The notes under the pieces were generated by a model. That model worked only from the letters and a program-made list of their open reading frames with translations, was not told where the DNA came from and ran no database searches. Below, piece by piece: positions 8,422-18,151 of a stretch of 57,305 bases of DNA (position 1 is its first letter; every line of letters begins with the position of its first letter). Made by a program: the position numbers and the translations under genes. The DNA comes from a bacterium (lineage in GTDB: Bacteria; Chloroflexota; Dormibacteria; UBA8260; Bog-877), in contig JAJYWT010000131.1 of assembly GCA_021791345.1 (NCBI GenBank), forward strand, positions 1 to 57,305, given 5' to 3'.

Positions 8422-9444
8422 GTGGAGCGCGAGCCAGAACCCCGCAGCGAGGGCGCTATGCGCCAGTCGGCGGAGCTGATCGTCGACGTTTGCTTCGAGG
8501 TGAAGGAAGGTGACACGGTCACCATCATCACCGACAACCGGCGCAAGGAAGAGGCCGAGATGCTGGCCACGGTGGTGGCGGAGCGCGGCGGCTGGCCGGT
8601 GGTGGCCAACAACGACACGCAGGTTCGCCGCGGGCTCCAGGACACCCTCTTTCCCATGGCCCCGCCGCGCAATTTGCACACCGCCATGGTCAACTCCGAC
8701 TCCATCATCATCGTCACCAACTTGGAGTGGGCCAATCGGTTCGCGCACGTGTCGGCGGTGCGCGAGGCGGTGGACCGCAACGCCCGCATCGGCTCGATCG
8801 AAGAGGGATTCGGCCGCTGGCCGATCTCGGTGGCGGACATCGAGCGGACCATCTCGAACGCCGACGCCGCCATCGCCCGGCTCACCGGGAAGAAGCGGGT
8901 CCGGGTCACCTCCCCGGCGGGCACGGACGTCGAGGTCAGCATCGAGTCCCGCCCAGCCCTGGCGGTGGTCCCGGTGAAGGACCGGGGCGCCATGATGGGC
9001 CCGGTTCCCCTCTGGGGCGAGGTGGCCTACGCGGCCGTCGAGGACCAGACGCAGGGCCGGATCGTCGTGGACGGCAACATGCTCGGGATCGGTGTGCCCG
9101 GACATGTCACCAATCCCATCACCTGGCAGGTCGAGGGGGGACAGTACCAGGCCATCGAGGGGAAGGAGGAGGCGGAGCGCCTGCGCTCGGTGATCGAGCA
9201 GGTTGAAGGCACCCGGGTGGTTGGGGAGTTCGCCTTCGGCACCAGCGACTTCGCTCCCCTAGGATCGCCCTCGGAGAAGGGCCGTAAGGGGACCGTCCAC
9301 TTCGCCTTGGGCGACAATAGGAACTGCTACCCGGGCGGGCAGAACGTCAGCAAGCTGCACCTGGACGGCGTCTGCCTCAACGCCTCGATCGAGATCCTCG
9401 ACACTGGCGACTACATCGTCAAGGACGGGGTCTGGCAGCTGTGA
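8422..9444 (+). CDS. M29 aminopeptidase / NicX-type metalloenzyme
   Basis: A 340-residue cytosolic enzyme of the fold shared by M29 (thermophilic) aminopeptidases and NicX 2,5-dihydroxypyridine 5,6-dioxygenase, an Fe(II) enzyme of nicotinate degradation. Candidate metal ligands are Glu269 (VVGEFAFG), His293 (TVHFALG), and the His313-x-Asp315 pair in KLHLDG; NicX uses a His plus an HxD pair in the same places, while M29 peptidases use the same frame for two metals. Start GTG follows GGAGGAGGTG by 7 nt. It sits in a pyridine-catabolic operon beside a molybdenum hydroxylase, which favours ring cleavage over peptide hydrolysis; that is inference. Four nt overlap joins it to the cupin gene. Confidence 0.8.
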   Translation: MEREPEPRSEGAMRQSAELIVDVCFEVKEGDTVTIITDNRRKEEAEMLATVVAERGGWPVVANNDTQVRRGLQDTLFPMAPPRNLHTAMVNSDSIIIVTNLEWANRFAHVSAVREAVDRNARIGSIEEGFGRWPISVADIERTISNADAAIARLTGKKRVRVTSPAGTDVEVSIESRPALAVVPVKDRGAMMGPVPLWGEVAYAAVEDQTQGRIVVDGNMLGIGVPGHVTNPITWQVEGGQYQAIEGKEEAERLRSVIEQVEGTRVVGEFAFGTSDFAPLGSPSEKGRKGTVHFALGDNRNCYPGGQNVSKLHLDGVCLNASIEILDTGDYIVKDGVWQL

Positions 9445-9815
9445 CCCCGGCGCGGACGGTCGCCCTTGGAGACGTGGAGCCGATACCCCTTGCCGGGGGT
9501 AGCTGGTCGCGGCTCTTGATCCACGAGAAAACCGTGGATGGCACGCACACCACCCTGGGGTACTCCGTCTTCCGGGCGGGCTCCCGCACCGACGACCTCA
9601 GCCACGAGACCGATGAACTGGCCTATGTGGTCTCCGGGCACGGCAGCCTCCAACTGGACGACAAGACGCTGGCCGTGGGTGAGGGGGACGCCCTCTTTAT
9701 CCCGGCGGGCGTCTGGCACACGGTAGCCGCCGGCGCCGCCGAGGACCTCACGATGGTCTTCACCTTCCCCTCGCCCGGATACCCGCCCACCGAGCGCCGG
9801 CCGGCCAGGCTATGA
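9441..9815 (+). CDS. Small cupin-domain protein
   Basis: A 124-residue single-domain cupin. Motif 1 is seen in HETDELAYVVSGHGSLQLD (about residues 55-73) and motif 2 in GDALFIPAGVWHTV (about 82-95); His55, Glu59 and His93 could form a metal site. Cupins range from dioxygenases to binding proteins, so a ring-fission, hydrolytic or isomerase role is possible, but none can be assigned. Start is GTG overlapping the upstream stop (GTGA), and its own stop overlaps the next start (ATGA), so it is tightly coupled to both the NicX-like enzyme and the aldolase-type enzyme. Confidence 0.85.
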   Translation: MTPARTVALGDVEPIPLAGGSWSRLLIHEKTVDGTHTTLGYSVFRAGSRTDDLSHETDELAYVVSGHGSLQLDDKTLAVGEGDALFIPAGVWHTVAAGAAEDLTMVFTFPSPGYPPTERRPARL

Positions 9816-10561
9816 GCCAGTCGGACGGACTTGCGCTCGGCCTGGGCACGCCGGCCACGGCCGCCGAGGCCCGGGAGCAGGTGGCCACCGCCTGCCGGAT
9901 CGTCGCCCGCTACGGGCATGAGGATCTGACCCTCGGCCATGTGAGCGTCCGCGGGCCGGAGCCCAACACAATCCACGTGAAGGGGAAGGGGAAGGCCCTT
10001 GGGGAGGTCACCCCCGGGGACGTGATCGATGTCGACCTCACTGACCCCAACGGGCACATCGCCCTGGGTGCGCATCTCGAGACCGCCATGCATTTGGAGG
10101 CCTACCGCCTGCGCCCCGATATCGGTGCGGCCATCCACACCCACCCCATCTATGGGATCGCACTTGGCGCGACCGACGCTGACCTGCAGTTCGTCTCCCA
10201 CGACGCCGTGCTGTTCCGGGAGGGGGTGGGGCGCTACACCGGGACCGGTTCCCTGGTGACCACCCCCGACGAGGGAAGGATGGTGGCAGAGGCCTTGGGG
10301 CCGCGCCGGGCCGCCCTCCTCTGCAATCACGGGATCTTGGTGGTGGGCGAGGATGTCCGCTGGGCCGTCCTCGCCGCCCTGACCCTGGAGCGGGCGATCC
10401 AGCTCCAGCTGGTAGCGGGGGGCCTGGGGAGGCTCGTGCCCATAGAGCCGGACGCGGTGGAGGCCCTCTATCCGATCAAGTACCCCGCGAACTTCGTGGA
10501 CGAGTACTGGGCCGCCTGGTGCAGGGCCGTGGGGGCCGACACCTCCGAGGAGCGCCGATGA
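9812..10561 (+). CDS. Class II aldolase/adducin-fold enzyme, putative pyridine-dicarboxylate decarboxylase
   Basis: A 249-residue protein of the class II aldolase/adducin fold. Metal ligands are visible in IHTHPIYG (about residue 111) and NHGILVVG (about 172); GHVSVRGP is the phosphate/carboxylate loop. In Mesorhizobium loti the HMPDC decarboxylase of vitamin B6 degradation (3-hydroxy-2-methylpyridine-4,5-dicarboxylate to the 5-carboxylate) belongs to this fold, and four other enzymes of that pathway are in this operon, so that role is the best guess. Fuculose-phosphate-type aldolase activity is the alternative, though no sugar genes are nearby. Both ends overlap neighbours by 4 nt. Confidence 0.8.
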   Translation: MSQSDGLALGLGTPATAAEAREQVATACRIVARYGHEDLTLGHVSVRGPEPNTIHVKGKGKALGEVTPGDVIDVDLTDPNGHIALGAHLETAMHLEAYRLRPDIGAAIHTHPIYGIALGATDADLQFVSHDAVLFREGVGRYTGTGSLVTTPDEGRMVAEALGPRRAALLCNHGILVVGEDVRWAVLAALTLERAIQLQLVAGGLGRLVPIEPDAVEALYPIKYPANFVDEYWAAWCRAVGADTSEERR

Positions 10562-11034
10562 CTCCCTTGGCCCTCACCGCCGTCGTCAACGGTCGCGAGG
10601 TCTCCTGCTCGGTTCCGCCGAATTTGCTGCTGGTCGACTTCCTGCGGGAGGAACTCGGGCTGACCGGCACCAAGCAGTCCTGCGAGGTCCAGGTGTGCGG
10701 CGCCTGCACGGTGCTGGTGGACGGCCGCCCGGTAAGTTCGTGCTGCTACCTGGCGGCCGACATCGACAACCGGCGGGTTCAGACCATCGAGGGACTGGTG
10801 GAGACCCCTTTCCACAGCCGCGTGGTGCAGGCCTTCGTCCGCCATGCTGCCGTGCAGTGCGGGTTCTGCACCCCCGGCATGCTCCTGACGGCCAAGGCGT
10901 TGGACGAGCGGAAGACCCCAGTCTCCCCAGACGACCTCCGAGTCGAGCTGGCGGGGAACCTCTGCCGCTGCACCGGCTACCAGTCGATTCTGGACGCGCT
11001 CCAAGAGGCTCTGGACCAGGACGCCCCCCTCTGA
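10558..11034 (+). CDS. Molybdenum hydroxylase small subunit, two [2Fe-2S] clusters
   Basis: A 158-residue iron-sulfur subunit of the xanthine oxidase family. The plant-ferredoxin-type cluster Cys are in CEVQVCGACTVLVDG and the following SSCC; the second all-helical domain has CGFCTPGM and CRCTGYQ. It passes electrons from the Mo site to FAD. I chose ATG overlapping the upstream stop (ATGA), because the sequence from there (MTPLALTAVVNGREV) matches the usual N-terminus. It overlaps the large-subunit start by 1 nt. It is not unique to one substrate; CO, xanthine, nicotinate and isoquinoline enzymes all have this subunit. Confidence 0.95.
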   Translation: MTPLALTAVVNGREVSCSVPPNLLLVDFLREELGLTGTKQSCEVQVCGACTVLVDGRPVSSCCYLAADIDNRRVQTIEGLVETPFHSRVVQAFVRHAAVQCGFCTPGMLLTAKALDERKTPVSPDDLRVELAGNLCRCTGYQSILDALQEALDQDAPL

Positions 11035-13352
11035 TGGCCACGGTCACCACTGACCTCCACTCCTCCGGCGCCGCTGCGGTGGGCCAAGAGGTGCCCCGCG
11101 CCGACGCGCGAGTGAAGCTCAGCGGGAAGGCCGAGTTCACCGGCGACATCCGGGTGCCGGGCATGCTCTACGGCGCGGTCCTGCGCAGCCCCCTGGCCCG
11201 GGCGCGCATCCGCTCCGTGGACGTGCAGGCAGCGCTGGCCCTCGAAGGGGTGGTGGCGACTCTCACCGGGTCGGACCTGATGGACATGGATCCGTACTAC
11301 GGCCACGCCCTAAAGGACCGCCCGATCGTGGCCATCGATGAGGTGCGCTTCGTCGGGGAGCCGGTGGCGGTGGTGGCGGCCCAAAGTCTGGCCGTGGCCG
11401 AGGAGGCCATCAACCTCATCGACGTCGTCTACGGCCCGGAGTCCCCGGTGGCCTCGCTGGAGGCGGCCCTGGACCCCGACGCCGCCCTCGTCCATACCCA
11501 GAAGGCTCGGCCAGGCTTCGCCCACGGGCTCGGCCAGCTGCCCGACCCGGAGGGCAACGTCTGCTACCGCTACGGCTTCGCCAAGGGTGACGTTGGCAGC
11601 GACTTTGCTGGGGCCGCCGTGGTCGTCGAGGGTGAGTACCGCTTCCCTGCGGTCTACCAGTACGCCCTGGAGACGCACTCTGTCGTGGCCGACTACCGGG
11701 GCGACGAGGCCACCATCTGGGCGTCGTGCCAGCACCCCTTCCTGGTCCGCCAGGAGATCGCCGACCTCTTCGACCTGGACCTCGACCGCGTGAGGATCAT
11801 CGTCCCCTTCCTGGGAGGGGGCTTTGGGAGCAAGTCCTACACCAAGATGGAGCCGATCGCGGTGGCCATCTCCCGCAAGGCGGGCAGGCCGGTCAGGGTG
11901 GTCAACCGGGTGGACGAGTCGATGGTCACTACCCGCCGCCACAACATGGTTTGCCGGATGCGGACGGCGGCCTCGGCAGAGGGCGACCTGATCGCCCGCG
12001 AGGCTGACTTCTGGATGGACACCGGGGCCTACGCGGACAACGGTCCCCGGGTGACCGCCACGGCCGGGGACGCCGCCCCCGGACCGTACCGTTGGCGGTC
12101 CGTCCGCGTCGACGGTCGCTGCGTGTACACCAACACCGCTCCCGCGGGCTCGTATAGGGCCTTCGGGGCCATCCACCTCCAGTGGATCGGCGAGCTGCAG
12201 GTCGACGAGATCGCCCGCCGTCTCAAGGTCGACCCTCTGGAATTCCGCTGCCACAACGTGCTGCCGGTCGGCGGGGAGGTGCGGTCGGGCGCTAAGCCTC
12301 TTGACGCCGAGCTCGCCGGGGACCTCCGGAAGGTGGCCGCCGCCATCGACTGGGGTCGGCCGCGAGGCGAGGGCCGCGGCGTCGGGCTCTCGGTGGGGTT
12401 GCTGGCCGCCGGAGCACACCCGGTCTCCATGGCCACAGTCCGCCTGGGGGCGGACGCCGGCGCCACCGTCCTGGTCGGCACGACCGAACTGGGCCAGGGT
12501 GCGCGGACCGTGATGGCTCAGATTGCGGCGGAGGTGCTGGCACTCCCCCCGGAGCAGGTGGTGGTGCGCGGCACCGATACCCAGTACACCCCGTATGACC
12601 GGTCCACTGGGGCCAGCCGGTCGACCACGGTGGCCGGGAAGGCGGTGGAGCTCGCCGCCCGCGACGTGCTCGCGGCGCTCCGGGAGACCGCTGCGGCGAG
12701 GCTGGAGGCTCCGCTCGACCGGCTGACGGCGCGGGCCGGCGGAATCACCGACGGAGAGCGCTGGATCAGCCACCAGGAGCTCATCCGTGCGCGGTTCGGC
12801 TTCACCGGCGGAGAGTTGGTCGGTCAGGGACGGGTGCAGCCCTCCCGGGGCTCTGGATCGTATGCCGAGGGTCCAGTCTTCTGGGAGGTCTGCCTGGCCG
12901 CCGCCGAGGTGGAGGTCGATCCAGTCACTGGCATCGTCCGAGTCGTGCGCACGGCCAGCGTCGCCGACGTAGGCAGGGCCATCAACCCGCAGTTGATTCG
13001 CCGCCAGGACGAGGGGGCCACCCTGCAGGCGATCGGAAACGCCCTCTTCGAAGAGATGCGCTACGACCCCGAAGGGATGCTGCTGAACGACACCCTGCTG
13101 GACTACCGGGTGCCCTCGACCCTCGACGTACCCGAGAAGATGACTTGTGTCATCGTCGAGAACGGAGACGGCCCCGGGCCGTTCGGAGCCAAGGGTTGCG
13201 GCGAGGGCGCCTTCGCCGGGGTGACGGCCGCTATCGCCACTGCGGTGGCTGCCGCCGGCGTCCCCATGACGGAGCTGCCCATGACCCCCGAGCGGGTCTG
13301 GAGGCGGCTGCAGGGCGCGGGGCAGGCCGCCCGGGACGGAGGCCCATCGTGA
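11034..13352 (+). CDS. Molybdenum hydroxylase large (Mo-pterin) subunit
   Basis: A 772-residue catalytic subunit that binds molybdopterin cytosine dinucleotide and hydroxylates a carbon next to nitrogen with water as oxygen donor. PRADARVKLSGKAEFTGD opens the first domain. GGGFGSKSY (about residues 262-270) and APAGSYRAFG (about 366) flank the Mo site, and GAKGCGEGAFAG holds the catalytic Glu724. The CO-dehydrogenase signature AYxCSFR is absent; SYRAFG is found instead, so it is not a CO dehydrogenase. Start ATG overlaps the small-subunit stop (TGATG). In an operon for pyridine compounds it most likely hydroxylates a pyridine ring position, as nicotinate and 6-hydroxynicotinate hydroxylases do. 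The substrate is inferred. Confidence 0.93.
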   Translation: MATVTTDLHSSGAAAVGQEVPRADARVKLSGKAEFTGDIRVPGMLYGAVLRSPLARARIRSVDVQAALALEGVVATLTGSDLMDMDPYYGHALKDRPIVAIDEVRFVGEPVAVVAAQSLAVAEEAINLIDVVYGPESPVASLEAALDPDAALVHTQKARPGFAHGLGQLPDPEGNVCYRYGFAKGDVGSDFAGAAVVVEGEYRFPAVYQYALETHSVVADYRGDEATIWASCQHPFLVRQEIADLFDLDLDRVRIIVPFLGGGFGSKSYTKMEPIAVAISRKAGRPVRVVNRVDESMVTTRRHNMVCRMRTAASAEGDLIAREADFWMDTGAYADNGPRVTATAGDAAPGPYRWRSVRVDGRCVYTNTAPAGSYRAFGAIHLQWIGELQVDEIARRLKVDPLEFRCHNVLPVGGEVRSGAKPLDAELAGDLRKVAAAIDWGRPRGEGRGVGLSVGLLAAGAHPVSMATVRLGADAGATVLVGTTELGQGARTVMAQIAAEVLALPPEQVVVRGTDTQYTPYDRSTGASRSTTVAGKAVELAARDVLAALRETAAARLEAPLDRLTARAGGITDGERWISHQELIRARFGFTGGELVGQGRVQPSRGSGSYAEGPVFWEVCLAAAEVEVDPVTGIVRVVRTASVADVGRAINPQLIRRQDEGATLQAIGNALFEEMRYDPEGMLLNDTLLDYRVPSTLDVPEKMTCVIVENGDGPGPFGAKGCGEGAFAGVTAAIATAVAAAGVPMTELPMTPERVWRRLQGAGQAARDGGPS

Positions 13353-14212
13353 AACTGCCTCAATTCGACCTCCACCGCCCGACCTCGGTGGAGTCGGCGT
13401 CCCGGCTGCTGACGGAGCTGGGCGACGAAGGGGCCGCCTTCTCCGGGGGGACCGAGCTCTTCCTGGCGATGAAGATGGGCCTGGTCAAGAGCCAGCACCT
13501 GGTGGACCTGAAGGGGATACCGGAACTCCACGGCATCGAGCTCCGCCCGGGAGGGATCTGGATTGGCTCCGGCGTCACCCACAGAGAGATCGAGGCCTCC
13601 CCGGACGTCCGGGCGGCCCTCCCCCAGCTGGCCGCCATGGTTTCCCAGATCGCCAACGTGAGGGTTCGTTCCGTGGGGACGATCGGGGGCAACCTCTGCT
13701 TTGCCGACCCCAACTCCGATCCGGCCACCTTCCTCTCCGCGGTCGGCGCCCGGCTGCGCGCCCGCGTGGGCGGCGAGCCGAGGGACATCGCCCCCGAGGA
13801 GTTCACGGTCGGCCCCTATCAGACGATCCTGGAGCCCGGCGACCTCCTGCTCGGCGTGTGGATACCGGCGCCCCCGCGAGGGGCCAACGTCGTCCACCTC
13901 CGGATGAAAATCCACGAGCGACCCAGCGTCACCGTGGCCGCCATGGTGGAGGCTGGGCACGGTGAGGTGGTGGCCGCCCGGCTGGCGGTGGGCTCCGTCG
14001 GCCCCAAGGTTCTCCAGGTGGAGCTGGATGAGGAGCTGCGGGGTCTCAGTGGCAACGCCTTCTCGTCCCGCGTGCGGTCGCTGGTGGCGCTGCTGGCGGG
14101 GAGCATCCCGCTGCTGCCGGAGCGGCCGGAGTCACCCGACTACCAGCGGCACCTGGTGCGAGTGCTGGGCACCCGGGCGTTGGAGGCCAGTTTGGCGGGC
14201 GCCACGTCGTGA
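13349..14212 (+). CDS. Molybdenum hydroxylase medium (FAD) subunit
   Basis: A 287-residue FAD subunit of the xanthine oxidase family. The FAD-binding signatures are SGGTELFLAMKMG (about residues 32-44) and TIGGNLCFADPNSDPA (about 110-125); the C-terminal CODH-type domain follows from about 175. It takes electrons from the Fe-S subunit and passes them to an external acceptor. Start GTG overlaps the large-subunit stop (GTGA), which places the three subunits in the order small-large-medium. No XdhC-like or other Mo-cofactor maturation gene accompanies it in the window, so insertion factors must be elsewhere. Confidence 0.93.
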   Translation: MKLPQFDLHRPTSVESASRLLTELGDEGAAFSGGTELFLAMKMGLVKSQHLVDLKGIPELHGIELRPGGIWIGSGVTHREIEASPDVRAALPQLAAMVSQIANVRVRSVGTIGGNLCFADPNSDPATFLSAVGARLRARVGGEPRDIAPEEFTVGPYQTILEPGDLLLGVWIPAPPRGANVVHLRMKIHERPSVTVAAMVEAGHGEVVAARLAVGSVGPKVLQVELDEELRGLSGNAFSSRVRSLVALLAGSIPLLPERPESPDYQRHLVRVLGTRALEASLAGATS

Positions 14213-14249
14213 GCTGCCCACGAGGCGCGGAGTGTGGTGGAGGTGAGGC

Positions 14250-15014
14250 ATGAGCGCAAACGGCGGTGAGACCCGGGTCTATCTGCTCGACGGGGGCACT
14301 CTGGTGATCGACGGCTACCATCTGTACTGGAACCTTGGACCCGGCGGGGAGGTCCGCTTCCCCTGCTACAGCGTGCTTGTCGATCACCCGAAGGGGAAGT
14401 TCCTCTTCGACACCGGGTACGACCTGGACCACGTGCTCAAGGTGCTGCCGTTCGAGAAGCCGGAGCAGACCGCGGCGCAGACCATCCCGGCGCAGCTGAA
14501 GCTGATCGGCATCGAACCCGGGGAGGTCACTCACGTGATCAACTCCCACTACCACTTCGATCACGTGGGGGGCAACCGCCTCCTCCCCAACGCCACCACC
14601 ATCGCCCACCAGCGGGAGCTCAACCAGCTGCACCACCACGAGCCCTTCGAGCGCCTCGGGTACTCGGACTCCAGCTTCGACGCGGTCGGCCGCCACTACG
14701 AGCTGGTGAATGGGCCCACCGAGTTGGCCCCCGGGGTCGAATTGATCGAGACCCCGGGGCACACGGCCGGCCATATGAGCCTCCTGGTCCGGCTGGCCGG
14801 TCGACGCCCGATGCTCTTCACCGGCGACGCCGCCTACACCACCAGGAGCCTGGAGATGGAGGTGATCGCGGGCTTCCACCTGGACCCCCGCGCCAGCGTG
14901 GCGTCGATCCGGCACCTCAAGAAGGTCGCGGAGGACAACGAGGCCGAGCTCTTCTGCTCCCACGACGCCGACTCCTTCGCCGGCTGGCAGAAGGCCCCCG
15001 CCTACTACCGATGA
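14250..15014 (+). CDS. 4-Pyridoxolactonase (MBL fold)
   Basis: A 254-residue metallo-beta-lactamase-fold lactonase that would open 4-pyridoxolactone to 4-pyridoxate. The metal site is SHYHFDHVGG (His100, His102, Asp104, His105), with later ligands in ETPGHTAGHMS and FTGDAAY. The N-terminal run VYLLDGGTLVIDGYH, then GPGGEVRFP, TGYDLDHVLKVLPFEKP and the FERLGYSD segment closely match my recollection of the Mesorhizobium loti 4-pyridoxolactonase, much more than they match quorum-quenching AHL lactonases such as AiiA. The neighbours (FHMPC dehydrogenase, PPAT, pyridoxal dehydrogenase) are the same pathway. GGAGGTGAGG precedes the ATG. Confident in the family, fairly confident in the reaction. Confidence 0.9.
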   Translation: MSANGGETRVYLLDGGTLVIDGYHLYWNLGPGGEVRFPCYSVLVDHPKGKFLFDTGYDLDHVLKVLPFEKPEQTAAQTIPAQLKLIGIEPGEVTHVINSHYHFDHVGGNRLLPNATTIAHQRELNQLHHHEPFERLGYSDSSFDAVGRHYELVNGPTELAPGVELIETPGHTAGHMSLLVRLAGRRPMLFTGDAAYTTRSLEMEVIAGFHLDPRASVASIRHLKKVAEDNEAELFCSHDADSFAGWQKAPAYYR

Positions 15015-15083
15015 AGCAACCAGCCGGTCGGGCTGGGCGCGAGTGAACCACCCCATATCTGAACGGAGAACAGGAGGAACGGA

Positions 15084-16004
15084 ATGAAGCAGGCGGCAAT
15101 CATCGGCAGCGGAACCATGGGCCCGGGCATGGCGGCGACCCTCGCCCGGGGCGGCATGGACGTGCAGGTCTTCGACACTAGCGAAGCCGCCCGTCAGCGC
15201 ACCCCGGGTGAGGTGGAGGTCGCCTCTGGGGTTCTCGATCGGATCGGCGGCCCCGCGGCCGCCCAGCGGGGCCAGGTCACGGTTACCGGCGACCTTGCCG
15301 CCGCCGTCGGTGCCGCCGAGCTGGTGATCGAGGCGGTCCCCGAGAACCCGGAGATCAAGGCTCAGGTGTTCGCCGAGATAGACAGGCACAGCCGTCCGGA
15401 CGCGATCCTCGCCAGCAACACCTCGGGGATCCCCATCAGCACCATCCAGAAGTCGGTGGCGGACCCGTCCCGGGTGGTGGGAATGCACTGGTCCAACCCC
15501 CCTCACGTCATCCCGGTCATCGAGATCATCGCCGGTGCACAGACCGCCCCCGAGGTGGTGGAGCGGCTACGCTCCACCGTGCTGGAGCTCGGCCTAGTCC
15601 CCGTGCGCGTGCTCAAGGACGTCCCCGGGTTCATCGAGAACCGGGTCCTCTACGCGATCATGCGGGAGTGCCTCGCTCTGGTTGACGACGACGTGGTGGC
15701 CGCGGAGGAGCTGGACACCTGCGTGCAATGGGGAATCGGATTCAAGCTCGCGGTCATCCCGCCCCTGCAGCTGCTGGATGTCGCCGGCTTGGACATCTAC
15801 AACGCTGTCGCCAGCTACCTCAACCGCGACCTCAACGCCCGCCAGGACGTCAGCGAGACGATCACCAGCCGGGTGGGGCGCGGAGAACTGGGCATGAAGA
15901 CGGGCCAGGGCCTCTTCGCCTACACGCCGGAGCGGAGCCAGGAGCTCCGCCAGAAGCGGGCCCGGAAGCTGGTTGCAGTCCGCAAGGCAATCGAGACCGC
16001 GTGA
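15084..16004 (+). CDS. FHMPC 5-dehydrogenase-like enzyme (3-hydroxyacyl-CoA dehydrogenase fold)
   Basis: A 306-residue NAD-dependent enzyme. IIGSGTMGPGMAATLARGG is the N-terminal dinucleotide-binding loop; MHWSNPPHVIPVIEII carries the His135/Glu147 dyad typical of this fold; KDVPGFIENRVLYA and DTCVQWGIGFK belong to the C-terminal helical domain. The HWSNPPH variant and overall length fit 5-formyl-3-hydroxy-2-methylpyridine-4-carboxylate 5-dehydrogenase of the M. loti B6 pathway, an NAD-dependent dismutase, rather than a fatty-acid enzyme, and no beta-oxidation genes are nearby. It might also oxidise 4-pyridoxate itself, since no separate 4-pyridoxate dehydrogenase is seen. ATG follows ACAGGAGGAAC. 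Confidence 0.87.
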   Translation: MKQAAIIGSGTMGPGMAATLARGGMDVQVFDTSEAARQRTPGEVEVASGVLDRIGGPAAAQRGQVTVTGDLAAAVGAAELVIEAVPENPEIKAQVFAEIDRHSRPDAILASNTSGIPISTIQKSVADPSRVVGMHWSNPPHVIPVIEIIAGAQTAPEVVERLRSTVLELGLVPVRVLKDVPGFIENRVLYAIMRECLALVDDDVVAAEELDTCVQWGIGFKLAVIPPLQLLDVAGLDIYNAVASYLNRDLNARQDVSETITSRVGRGELGMKTGQGLFAYTPERSQELRQKRARKLVAVRKAIETA

Positions 16005-16056
16005 CGGAGGCGGGGGAGTTTGAGGAAGGTCGGCGTCCAAGAGGGAGGATCACTCC

Positions 16057-18070
<2,014 letters not shown>

Positions 18071-18115
18071 CCATCGCCCGGCGCGTCAACGACAGGTATC
18101 GAACACTCCTGCCCT

Positions 18116-18128
18116 GTTGGCAGTCAAC
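18116..18128. promoter_or_regulatory. Small GTTG/CAAC inverted repeat before the NCS1 permease
   Basis: GTTG-gcagt-CAAC lies in the 81-nt gap before the permease and is followed by another GTCAAC. It resembles half-sites of the palindrome at 1415 but not the full regulon element. Whether an internal promoter exists here is uncertain. Confidence 0.25.
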
Positions 18129-18151
18129 CGTCAACCTAGAGGGGAACAGCA

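Noticed and set aside
10695..11033. N-terminal extension of the Mo hydroxylase large subunit
   Set aside because: It overlaps the Fe-S subunit in another frame, is Arg/Gly-rich and has no domain; the ATG at 11034 overlaps the upstream stop as in the other subunits.
11034..13352. CO dehydrogenase (CoxL) identity
   Set aside because: The AYxCSFR active-site loop of form I CO dehydrogenases is missing; the loop reads AGSYRAFG as in heterocycle and aldehyde hydroxylases.
14250..15014. Quorum-quenching AHL lactonase
   Set aside because: It shares the fold, but N-terminal and central segments and the neighbours fit 4-pyridoxolactonase much better.
15084..16004. Fatty-acid 3-hydroxyacyl-CoA dehydrogenase
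   Set aside because: No beta-oxidation genes are near, and the HWSNPPH segment and B6 context fit the FHMPC enzyme.
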